This document shows, piece by piece, positions 8,393 through 16,310 of a stretch of DNA of 64,000 bases. The stretch comes from Halosimplex litoreum (GTDB lineage Archaea > Halobacteriota > Halobacteria > Halobacteriales > Haloarculaceae), in NCBI RefSeq assembly GCF_016065055.1, contig NZ_CP065856.1:2417836-2481835 (forward strand), in the 5' to 3' direction. The translations under genes and the position numbers were made by a program. Position 1 is the stretch's first letter. Every line of letters begins with the position of its first letter. The notes below the pieces were generated by a model. The model saw only the letters and a list, made by a program, of their open reading frames with translations. It ran no database searches and was not told where the DNA came from.

Positions 8393-8439
8393 GGGCGGAA
8401 ACCGCCGAGACGGCCGGCGGCGCCGGCCCGCTCCGGTTG

Positions 8440-9513
8440 CTACTCCGTGACGCCTTCGACGCGGACGACCTCGGCCTCCACGTCCTCGGTGACGGCGCCC
8501 CAGCCGCCGACTGCGACCTCGCCGTCGTCGGTCGCGACGACGATCGAGACGGTTCCGCCGAGCTGGTCGTAGGTCGGGTCGGTGACGGCGCCGTTGTCGG
8601 GGCCCAAGCGGACGTCGACCAGGTCGCCGCGGATCTCGACGGGGTCGCCGGTGTCGGTGTCGCGGCCGCGGACGGCGACTGCGACGGTGGCGCCCTCGCT
8701 CCAGCAGACGGCGGCGTTGCGGACGAACTCCTCGATGCTGATGTAGGCGGTCTCGTCGGGGTCGGCGACGTGGACCCGGTCGGCCGGGACCCACCCGCAA
8801 GTGAGAAACGACCAGTGAAAGAGGAAGGTGAGCAGGTCGTCGCCGACCTGGACGCCGTACTCCTCGTCGGCGTGGACGTTCGGTGAGAGGAAGCCCTGCC
8901 GGCGGTCGACGACGGTGAGGAAGGAGCCGGGCGAGTGGGAGTGGCGCACTTCGGTGATGGGGCTGTTCGCGAGGCGCTCTGCGGACACGTCGGTGTCGGC
9001 GACGGGGCCGTTGACCGAGGCGTGGACGACGACGCCGCGCTCGGCGGCGGCCGCCAGCGCGGGACGGAGCTCGGCGAACTGCGCGGCGCTCCCACCGAAC
9101 TCGACGGAGACCTCGGCGTCCTCGATAGCGGCGCGGGCGTTCTCGACGACGGTCCGGCGACGCTTGACGACGCTGACGCGGTGTTCGCTGGGGTCCGGCC
9201 GCTCCCAGCGGTCCTCGATCTCGTCGGCGGCCGTCGCCAGCAACTGCCCCGTCGAGCGCAGCTCGTCGAGCACGTCACCGGGTTCGTCGGCGCGAGCGTG
9301 CAGACGGTCCCGTTCGATCGTCTCGACGAACCCGCGGTCCTCCAGCGTCCGCACTACGTCGTACACCTGTGATGTGGGGACGCCGGCCCGCTCGGCCACG
9401 TCGACGACCGGCGACGTCCCCCGGTCGAGCAACCCCAGGTAGACGGCCGCCTGGTACTCCGTCAGGCCCGCGCGCTCCAGCGCCTCGCGGAGTCGTTTCG
9501 TCTCCATGCCCAC
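8440..9513 (-). CDS. TrmB-family sugar-responsive transcription regulator
   Basis: A 357-residue protein. The N-terminal winged helix (about residues 10-75) has the TrmB signature LTEYQAAVYLGLLDRG and VPTSQVYDVVRTLEDRGFVE. A coiled linker follows to about 110, then a long C-terminal TrmB ligand-binding region. Haloarchaeal members regulate sugar uptake and central metabolism, releasing or binding DNA when sugars bind the C-terminal domain. It is divergent from the GH9 cellulase-like gene with about 170 bp between starts, so it is a natural candidate regulator of that gene. An ATG at 9507 (METKR) is an equal start candidate. Confidence 0.92.
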   Translation of the reverse strand: MGMETKRLREALERAGLTEYQAAVYLGLLDRGTSPVVDVAERAGVPTSQVYDVVRTLEDRGFVETIERDRLHARADEPGDVLDELRSTGQLLATAADEIEDRWERPDPSEHRVSVVKRRRTVVENARAAIEDAEVSVEFGGSAAQFAELRPALAAAAERGVVVHASVNGPVADTDVSAERLANSPITEVRHSHSPGSFLTVVDRRQGFLSPNVHADEEYGVQVGDDLLTFLFHWSFLTCGWVPADRVHVADPDETAYISIEEFVRNAAVCWSEGATVAVAVRGRDTDTGDPVEIRGDLVDVRLGPDNGAVTDPTYDQLGGTVSIVVATDDGEVAVGGWGAVTEDVEAEVVRVEGVTE

Positions 9514-9685
9514 TGGTGCTCCCCACCCGAGTAAAGCGTTACCCTGGACGCTCGGCTCCCCACTCGCCCCGGTCCCGCCAGCGACCCGGACGAGGGAACG
9601 GCCCCACCGCCGCTCATCCTACCGAAACATTATTTCAGCTTCGAGGGAACTTTTTTGTAGACAGTTCGACAACGGTACGTCCGTC

Positions 9686-11617
9686 ATGGCAGACGATAGC
9701 GAACGGTGGGTTTCGCGGCGGGCGCTGCTCGCCGCGGGCGTATCGGGTGTGACGGCGGTCGCAGGCTGTCCGAGCGGCAGTGGGTCGACGGCGGCGCCCG
9801 GTGACGGCGGCGCCGCCGCCGACGGCGACGAGGGTGCGACGTCGACCGAACCGCCGAGTGGTGGCGACGGGGGCGGCGACGGGCCGGCGACCGACGCCGC
9901 GGCGACGGAGGCGGCCGAGAGCGGTGTCGACCCGGGCGGGCCGGGCGGAGCGGTCCTCGTCGACCAGGTCGGGTATCGACCTGGCGACGCCAAAACCGCC
10001 GTCGTGCGCGCTGACGCGGCGACCTTCTCGGTCGTCGACGCCGAGAGCGGGGAGACGGTGGCCAGCGGTGACCTCTCCGAACCGACCGACGACGACGCCT
10101 CCGGCGACACGGTTCGCCACGCCGCTTTCGACGGCGTGACCGAACCCGGAACCTACCGGCTCACCGTCGGCGACGGCGCCGTCGCCTCCCACGAGTTCGA
10201 CGTCGGCGCGAGCGTCTACGGCCGGACCCTGGCGGAGATCTGCCGGCGCTACACGCTCCGACGGGCCAACACCCGGATCGACGACTCCGTGACCGGGCTC
10301 GAATACGGGCCGGGTCACCCCCAGGACCGTGAGGCCCGCACGTACTTCGCCGACGAGTTTCACGACGAGGGCGACCGGATCGACGCCCGTGGCGGGTGGT
10401 ACGACGCCGGCGACTACGGCAAGTACGTGACGCCGGGGGCGGTGACGGTCGCGCAGTTGCTGCTGGCCTACGAACGCAATCCCGACACCTTCCAGTCGGA
10501 GCAACTGGCGCTGCCCGAGGGCGTCTCGACGGCCGACCGCGAGGCCGGACTGCCGGACCTGCTCGCCGAGGCGAAGTTCGAACTCGAGTGGTTAGAGCGG
10601 ATGCAGCGGCCGGACGGCGCCGCTTACCACAAGGTCGCCGGGCAAAGCTGGCCGGCGATGGACACCCGACCGACCGAGGACACCCAGCCGCGGTACGTCT
10701 TCGGGCTCTCGACGTACGGGACCGGGATGGTCGCCGGCGTGATGGCGATGGCGGCCCGCGTCTACCGCGAGTTCGACGCCGACTTCGCCGACCGGCTGCT
10801 CGCGAACGCTCGCGACGCCTTCGCCTTTCTCGAATCGAACCCCGACCCGATATTCCGCCGCGACGACGGTCAGAACGACGGTTCCGGCGGGTACGCCAAG
10901 GAGACCGACCGCACGGAACGGTTCTGGGCCGCCGCGGAACTGCTGAAGACGACCGACGAGTCCCGCTTCGCCGACTATCTCGAGACCCAGGTCGCCCCGC
11001 AGTTCGAGGCGACGCCGCCGGCGGTCTCGTGGGTGAACACCCTCCTGCTGGGCCACTGGGCCTACTACACGGCCGAGGCGGCCGACCCGGACCGTCGGTC
11101 GGCGGTCGGCGAGCGCCTCGTCGCCGAGGCCGATCGACTGGTCGAACACGTTCGGTCGGAGGGGTACCGCGTCGCGCTGTCGACCGACCAGTACTACTGG
11201 GCGTCGGCGAAGCTGGCGGTCGCGCAGGGCTGTACGCTCCTGCTTGCGAACGACGTCGAGGCTCGCGAGGCGTACGTCGACGCCGCGCTCGACCAGGTCC
11301 ACTACGTTCTCGGGCGGGCACCGACGGGCCGCTCGTACGTCACGGGCTCGGGCGAGGCCGCCCCGGAGAACCCCCACAGCCGGACCGTCGAGAGCACCGG
11401 CGTCGACGTCCCGGGGAACCTCGTCGGCGGCCCGAACGCCGAGGGCGGTGACCCGGCACTCGACGAGTTGATCGAGACCGAGGACCCGCCGCCGGCCAAG
11501 TGCTACCTCGACGAGACGGCCTCCTACGCCTCGAACGAACCCGCCATCGACTACGCCGCGCCGCTGGTCGTCGCGCTGGCGGAGGTGACCCCCGCCTCGG
11601 CCGTCGGCGTCCGGTAA
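9686..11617 (+). CDS. Tat-exported lipoprotein, glycoside hydrolase family 9 (cellulase-like)
   Basis: A 643-residue exported enzyme. The N-terminus has a twin-arginine-type SRRALLAAG followed by a lipobox AVAGC, so the mature protein is predicted to be lipid-anchored at Cys on the outside. A Ser/Gly/Asp-rich linker follows to about residue 90, then an Ig-like CelD N-domain (VLVDQVGYRPGDAK), then a GH9 (alpha/alpha)6 barrel. Catalytic residues are visible: Asp240 and Asp243 in YDAGDYGKYV, His564 in ENPHSR and Glu618 in SNEPAIDYAAPL. GH9 enzymes hydrolyse beta-1,4-glucans. ATG at 9686 places the signal peptide at the very N-terminus. The neighbouring divergent TrmB regulator suggests sugar control. 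Activity on cellulose itself is not proven. Confidence 0.93.
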   Translation: MADDSERWVSRRALLAAGVSGVTAVAGCPSGSGSTAAPGDGGAAADGDEGATSTEPPSGGDGGGDGPATDAAATEAAESGVDPGGPGGAVLVDQVGYRPGDAKTAVVRADAATFSVVDAESGETVASGDLSEPTDDDASGDTVRHAAFDGVTEPGTYRLTVGDGAVASHEFDVGASVYGRTLAEICRRYTLRRANTRIDDSVTGLEYGPGHPQDREARTYFADEFHDEGDRIDARGGWYDAGDYGKYVTPGAVTVAQLLLAYERNPDTFQSEQLALPEGVSTADREAGLPDLLAEAKFELEWLERMQRPDGAAYHKVAGQSWPAMDTRPTEDTQPRYVFGLSTYGTGMVAGVMAMAARVYREFDADFADRLLANARDAFAFLESNPDPIFRRDDGQNDGSGGYAKETDRTERFWAAAELLKTTDESRFADYLETQVAPQFEATPPAVSWVNTLLLGHWAYYTAEAADPDRRSAVGERLVAEADRLVEHVRSEGYRVALSTDQYYWASAKLAVAQGCTLLLANDVEAREAYVDAALDQVHYVLGRAPTGRSYVTGSGEAAPENPHSRTVESTGVDVPGNLVGGPNAEGGDPALDELIETEDPPPAKCYLDETASYASNEPAIDYAAPLVVALAEVTPASAVGVR

Positions 11618-11786
11618 CGCCGCCGAGACCGTCGCCCGAGCCGGGCGGACGCCGAGAGAGGTGCCGAATGTACTCTTTCGATGAAAAGTATTACAACCGA
11701 TCCATTCGCCAATGTTGACATGGTTGGGAACCACCGGCCGGGGGAAGCGGGGAACGACGAGTCCTACCTGGTACAGAGGTGGGACG

Positions 11787-12341
11787 ATGACGAGTGACGA
11801 GTCCACCGAAGCGAACGGCTCCGACGAGACCGGGGAGGCCATCGAGGGGCAGTCGACGAGTGGGCAGTCGACGGGCGGCCACAGCAGTGTCCAGACGGGT
11901 GGGCAAGCCGGCGGGCAGGCGAGTGGCCACTCTGCCGGGCCGGCCGCGAACGAACCGAACACCGAGATGACCGGGCCGGCCGCGGGCGGGACGGACCTGG
12001 AGCCCAACGTCGCGGCGGCGATCGCGTACCTGTTCGCGCCGCTGACGGGTATCGTCATGCTGCTGCTCGAGGGCGACGAGGACGACTTCGTCCGCTTTCA
12101 CTCGCTCCAGAGCATCGGCTTCGGCGCGGTCGCCGTCGCCACCTGGGTCGCGATCGGCGTCGTCATGGGGATCCTCACGGTGATACCGTTCGTCGGCGAC
12201 ATCTTTGCGGTCCTGGTGTTGCCGCTGAACGCCGTCGTCGGCCTGGGACTGTTCGCCGTCTGGCTGTTGCTGATCCTCAGGGCCTACCAGGGCGAACGCT
12301 ACGGGCTGCCGGTACTCGGACCGATCGCCGCGTCGGACTGA
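11787..12341 (+). CDS. DUF4870-like small membrane protein
   Basis: A 184-residue protein. The first about 70 residues are a polar, Gly/Ser/Gln-rich low-complexity segment with repeated GQ and SGQST motifs. The rest holds about three hydrophobic helices, including NVAAAIAYLFAPLTGIVMLLLE, VRFHSLQSIGFGAVAV and the C-terminal AYQGERYGLPVLGPIA. The FVRFHSLQS and YQGERYGLP motifs are typical of DUF4870/Tic20-like proteins, whose function is unsettled. The ATG at 11787 is preceded by a GAGGTGG Shine-Dalgarno match 5 nt upstream, which decides it against ATG at 11712. Confidence 0.8.
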   Translation: MTSDESTEANGSDETGEAIEGQSTSGQSTGGHSSVQTGGQAGGQASGHSAGPAANEPNTEMTGPAAGGTDLEPNVAAAIAYLFAPLTGIVMLLLEGDEDDFVRFHSLQSIGFGAVAVATWVAIGVVMGILTVIPFVGDIFAVLVLPLNAVVGLGLFAVWLLLILRAYQGERYGLPVLGPIAASD

Positions 12342-12449
12342 ATAGGCTCCCGGGACGGTCATGGTTTCGGCACGATGTCGCCGAGCGGCAGCACCTTCGG
12401 TGCCGCAGAGACATATACCTCTTTACCATTCGAGAGAACAGAAGGCCCC

Positions 12450-13574
12450 ATGCGTCGGATTTGCAAGTATATACTGGTGTTTACCGTCGCGTTGGCGGCA
12501 CGAATTAGTTGGGTTATCTACACGGGGATACACACGGGGGTTGACACTTCGAATTTTATGGCCTCCTGTGAGTTTTGGCTGCACAACCCGGCTGGAATTG
12601 TCGGTATCGACCTCATTGCCGGCCTCGAATACGCAGGAGCAACGATTCCGATGTGCTGGCTTATCGATGGACTTGGTCTCGGAACCCTCGGGTTCGTCGC
12701 ATATCAGATTCTCATTTCCGCGCTTGGAACTGTTCTGTTCGCTGATGCCTGCCGTCGAGAATTTGGGAGTCCGTGGGGTATCTTCGGTGGCCTCGTGCTC
12801 GCGATACACTGGCCGACGTTCAAGTGGGTCTCTTGGATCCTCACGGACGCGACGTTCATTGCCGCGCTCGTTGCTGGTATCTGGGTCGTGGTCTGGGTTC
12901 GAACGAGCAGTCAGGTGCGGATCTATCACAGGGGCGCGGTCGCTGTGGCCGCGATCGTAATCGCCTTCACGAGGCCGGTTGGTCTCCTGATCGCGGTGAT
13001 TTGGCTCTGCTGGTTCGCGGTCTACGCACAGAACTGGTGGGACCTCGAAATTCGGATTCCGGAAGTTGCAGGTGCCATTGCAACGGTCTGGGCGTATGTC
13101 TCACTGAGTTCACGTGGCGAATTTTCCACACAACTACTCGATGTCTGGCAACAGGGCGTGATCGTCCTCGACAGCGGCCTGTTGAGGCAATCTTACGAAG
13201 CCACCTCTGCTGATAGTGTTCTCGGATTCTTGATCGCACACCCAATCCACGTCCTGTTTATGGGCCTTCTGAAAGTGGCCGTTTTTTTTCTCCCCGTGGT
13301 ACCCCGATTTTCGGTGATACACAATCTCCTGAATGTCCTGCTACTGGTCCCCGTAATGGTTGGTGCGTTTCTGGGAGCCGTGGTTTTGGTCAGACGGTAC
13401 GATCGGGGTATGATGATGACGTGGCTCGTTCCGGCCCTTGCAATGCTGGCGCTCATCGCAGCGACGTTTGTAGACTGGGACTGGAGATATCGTTCTCCTT
13501 TCGGACCACTGTTTATCGGACTCACGATCGCCGCGGTCTCGAGCTACGTAGATGTCGACCGGATTCGGGGGTGA
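12450..13574 (+). CDS. Polytopic membrane protein, GT39/ArnT-like glycosyltransferase candidate
   Basis: A 374-residue protein with about ten hydrophobic segments. The first extracytoplasmic loop after helix 1 has an acidic residue (TGVDTSNF), and a later GSPWGIFGGLVLAIHWPTFKWVSWILTDA region resembles dolichyl-phosphate-sugar-dependent (GT-C/GT39) transferases. That assignment rests on topology and is weak. GC is visibly lower than the neighbours and codons are more mixed, so it may have been acquired by transfer. No other glycosylation gene adjoins it. A TATA-like CATATACC at 12412-12419 lies about 34 bp before the ATG at 12450, which is preferred over ATG at 12375. Confidence 0.75.
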   Translation: MRRICKYILVFTVALAARISWVIYTGIHTGVDTSNFMASCEFWLHNPAGIVGIDLIAGLEYAGATIPMCWLIDGLGLGTLGFVAYQILISALGTVLFADACRREFGSPWGIFGGLVLAIHWPTFKWVSWILTDATFIAALVAGIWVVVWVRTSSQVRIYHRGAVAVAAIVIAFTRPVGLLIAVIWLCWFAVYAQNWWDLEIRIPEVAGAIATVWAYVSLSSRGEFSTQLLDVWQQGVIVLDSGLLRQSYEATSADSVLGFLIAHPIHVLFMGLLKVAVFFLPVVPRFSVIHNLLNVLLLVPVMVGAFLGAVVLVRRYDRGMMMTWLVPALAMLALIAATFVDWDWRYRSPFGPLFIGLTIAAVSSYVDVDRIRG

Positions 13575-13698
13575 GAATCGGGTTGATCGCCGCTACGAAC
13601 GTTCGCCGCGATCTGACGCTGCAATCGGTCTATACGAGTGGCCACACCGAGACCGGAAGGTGGCTGGAGCGTACCGTCGTACGACGGCGACGGAGCCG

Positions 13699-14214
13699 TT
13701 ACTCGCCCTCCTCGGCGAGGTAGTCGTCCTGCACGGCGAGCACGTCGGCCGAGTCGGCACACGCCGCGTACCGGCCCAGCGGTTCCTCGTTGAGTTCGAG
13801 GAAGGTGTGCCCCCACGAGAACCGGCCGAGGATCTCTTCGGCCTGCTCGCGTTCGCCGAGGATACAGAGCGCGCCGGCGAAGGCTTCGACGGTGTTCAGC
13901 TGGAAGGCCGTCCCGTAGTTGACCGGGTTGCCGGCGACGAGGAAGGGCAGCGAGCGATGAACTCCCTCCAGGTCGAACGCCTCGCGTTCGGCGGTCTCCC
14001 ACGAGCAGTCGAGGGCGACGAGGCGGTCGCGGCGGTTCCCCGTTCCCTCGCGGTCGGCGGGCGAGAGCGCCCGGTCGGCGAAGGGGTTGAGGACGATTCC
14101 GGGGGGCGTCGCCCGCGTCGAGCGGTGTAACTCGGCGTCGTCGAACTGCGCCAGCCGGCGAGCCGAGCACTTCTCGGGGTCGTCGTCGCCCTCGTAGCGG
14201 ACGTGTAGCTCCAC
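13699..14214 (-). CDS. tsr3: 16S rRNA aminocarboxypropyltransferase Tsr3 (DUF367)
   Basis: A 171-residue SPOUT-like enzyme of the DUF367/Tsr3 family, which transfers the aminocarboxypropyl group of S-adenosylmethionine to a hypermodified uridine of small-subunit rRNA. Family landmarks are the start [54 protein letters not shown] and the [11 protein letters not shown] motif near the end. A GTG at 14214 starts exactly at the conserved N-terminus; an ATG at 14241 would add nine residues without family support. It is divergent from the peroxiredoxin gene. Confidence 0.9.
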   Translation of the reverse strand: MELHVRYEGDDDPEKCSARRLAQFDDAELHRSTRATPPGIVLNPFADRALSPADREGTGNRRDRLVALDCSWETAEREAFDLEGVHRSLPFLVAGNPVNYGTAFQLNTVEAFAGALCILGEREQAEEILGRFSWGHTFLELNEEPLGRYAACADSADVLAVQDDYLAEEGE

Positions 14215-14314
14215 GGGAGCGGCTACTCCCCGCGATGGCAAAAGCCGCTCGGAGCGGATCCGTCCCGGCGGGGAACCGATCGGCGTATACAGCGCGTGAA
14301 AACGCTGGGAAGGT

Positions 14315-14322
14315 CTAAATAC
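14315..14322 (+). promoter_or_regulatory. TATA box of the peroxiredoxin gene
   Basis: CTAAATAC lies 27 bp upstream of the ATG at 14345, the spacing of a leaderless haloarchaeal promoter. It supports 14345 rather than 14333 as the start. Confidence 0.65.
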
Positions 14323-14344
14323 GATAGGTCAGTTGTATGTTACA

Positions 14345-15823
14345 ATGCTATCGGAGGGTGCGGCGGCGCCAGCGGTCGACCTGCCGGGGTACGTCGACGG
14401 CGAGCGCCGGCGCGTGGACCTCGACGACTATCTGGGCGAGGGGATCGTCGTCCTCGCGTTCTATCCGGCCGATTTCAATCCGGCCTGCACGATGCAGGAG
14501 TCCGACCTGGGAGATCTGGATCTGTTCACGATGCAGAAAGACGTGTCGGTGTTCGGGGTCTCACCGGACAGCACCTACAGCCACGAGGCCTTCGCCGAGC
14601 GCTACGGGCTGCACGTCCCGCTGTTGAGCGACCGCGAGGGCGAGGCCGCCGACGCCTACGGCGTGAGGACCGAAAACGAGGTCGGCGAGGCCCTCGTCCG
14701 ACGGGCCGTCTTCGTCGTCGACCACCGCGGCACCGTCCAGTACGCCCGGGCGGCCGAGGACTTGGAGACGCCGCTCGACGTGGCGCCGGTCAAGGCGGCC
14801 GTCGGCGACATCGGCGGCGACGACACCGCGCTGGAGCGCTACCGCGTCGGGCACGGCCACTACGGGGAGGGCCGCGAGATCTTCCGCACGGCGATGGCCG
14901 CATACGAGGACCGCGAGTGGATGGACGCACGCAACGGGTTTCGGGACGCAGAGCCCGACTTCTCCGCCGCGGCCGACCACTTCGACACGGCCGTGCGCTT
15001 CGCCGAGACCGCGGACTTCGAGACGGTGGTCGACCGCACGGAGGAGAAAGCCGACACGCTCGCCCACGCGGCCAGCTGGCTGGCCGACTCGGCGGACGCC
15101 CTCGCCAGCGGCCGCGGCAAGCAGGGCAGGCAGTACCGCGAGGACGCTCAACGGCTGCTCGACGCCGCGACCGACCTCTCGGAGCCCCCCGAGCCCGACG
15201 CCTTCCGGCTGACCGCCGACGAGATCGAACTTGGCGACTCCGTCGTCGTCGACCCCGACGAGGAGGAGGGCTACGACTGGCGGGCCGACGACGCCGGCGA
15301 CGTCGACACCGGGCTGGCCGTCGACGACGCCGATCTGGACGCCGCCGTCGACGGCGAGACCGACGACTACGAACCGGCCGACGAACCGGACACAGTCGAG
15401 GGTGATCTGGAGATGGACCTCGACGCCGTCGACGCGGCCGACGACGGGGACGGCGAGAGCGCGGCGGAGGGATCGAACGTCGAGGGCGACACCGTCGAGG
15501 GCGACCTGGAGATGGACCTCGACGCCGTGGACGCGGCCGCCGACGAAGGCGACGGGGCAGGCGGTGAGCCCGACCGACCGGACGGAGCAGCCGACGCGAC
15601 GACCGAACCGGACGCCGCGCCCGTGTCCCGCGAGGGGTCGGACACCGACGCCGACGCCGCGGCGGCGGCGACCGAGACCGACGAAGACGGGTCCGGCGGC
15701 GACGAACCGGACGAGGGCAGTGATTCGGACGTCGAGGAGCTCGACCTGGCCGACCCGACCGAGGTCGACGACGAGGACGAGGAGGAAGACGAGCGGGCGA
15801 ACTGGGACATCCCCGGTCGGTAG
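14345..15823 (+). CDS. Peroxiredoxin (AhpC/TSA) with helical and long acidic C-terminal extension
   Basis: A 492-residue protein, about three times the usual length. Residues 1-150 are a peroxiredoxin of the Bcp type with peroxidatic Cys48 in FNPACTM; no resolving Cys follows, so it would be a 1-Cys enzyme. Residues about 160-280 form a helical region (AAYEDREWMDARNGFRDA onward). From about 290 to the end is an Asp/Glu-rich, probably disordered tail that contains two copies, 33 residues apart, of TVEGDLEMDLDAVDAA. The nucleotide copies at 15392 and 15491 are near identical, which suggests recent duplication. The N-terminal domain should reduce peroxides; the role of the tail is unknown. Confidence 0.9.
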   Translation: MLSEGAAAPAVDLPGYVDGERRRVDLDDYLGEGIVVLAFYPADFNPACTMQESDLGDLDLFTMQKDVSVFGVSPDSTYSHEAFAERYGLHVPLLSDREGEAADAYGVRTENEVGEALVRRAVFVVDHRGTVQYARAAEDLETPLDVAPVKAAVGDIGGDDTALERYRVGHGHYGEGREIFRTAMAAYEDREWMDARNGFRDAEPDFSAAADHFDTAVRFAETADFETVVDRTEEKADTLAHAASWLADSADALASGRGKQGRQYREDAQRLLDAATDLSEPPEPDAFRLTADEIELGDSVVVDPDEEEGYDWRADDAGDVDTGLAVDDADLDAAVDGETDDYEPADEPDTVEGDLEMDLDAVDAADDGDGESAAEGSNVEGDTVEGDLEMDLDAVDAAADEGDGAGGEPDRPDGAADATTEPDAAPVSREGSDTDADAAAAATETDEDGSGGDEPDEGSDSDVEELDLADPTEVDDEDEEEDERANWDIPGR

Positions 15824-15888
15824 TCTGCCGTCGGCGGCCGAGGTGCTCGGACCGCCGCGCTCTTGCCGCGAGGCCGTCAAGCGGAGGT

Positions 15889-16251
15889 ATGACCGACGGC
15901 GCCGAGCGAGCGCGGGCGTACTACCGGGCGCTCGACCAGGGCGAGTACGACGCGCTCACGGCCCTGCTCGCTCCCGAATTCGTTCACGACCGGCCGGATA
16001 TGCGGCTGGAGGGGCGCGAGCGCTTCGTCGAGTTCGTGCGCGAGGAGCGACCGCAGACGGACACCGACCACCGGGTCGAGGCGGTGTTCGCGGTCCGGGA
16101 AGACACGGAGAGTCGGGACGGCGAGGCCGGTGGGAGCATCGCCGTTCAGGGACGACTGCTCGCCGCCGACGGCTCGGTGATCACCGGCTTCGTCGACGTC
16201 TTCTCGCTGGACGACGCCGGGATCGACCGGATCGAGACGTACACCGACTGA
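15889..16251 (+). CDS. NTF2-like / SnoaL-type small protein
   Basis: A 120-residue protein with the cone-shaped NTF2-like pattern: ERARAYYRALDQGEYDALTALLAPEFVHDRP, a GRERFVEFV helix, then strands ending in GFVDVFSLDDAGIDRIETYTD. Members may be isomerases, dehydratases or ligand-binding proteins; the active role is not visible. It follows the peroxiredoxin gene by 65 bp on the same strand. Confidence 0.82.
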   Translation: MTDGAERARAYYRALDQGEYDALTALLAPEFVHDRPDMRLEGRERFVEFVREERPQTDTDHRVEAVFAVREDTESRDGEAGGSIAVQGRLLAADGSVITGFVDVFSLDDAGIDRIETYTD

Positions 16252-16279
16252 TCGCGGTGCGACCTGTCGCCGGGAGATA

Positions 16280-16286
16280 TTTATAT
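16280..16286 (+). promoter_or_regulatory. TATA box of the Bat-type sensor gene
   Basis: TTTATAT centred about 28 bp upstream of the ATG at 16311, in an AT-rich patch unlike its surroundings. Spacing fits a leaderless transcript. Confidence 0.7.
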
Positions 16287-16310
16287 CGGCATCGATAAAT
16301 CACCCCGATA

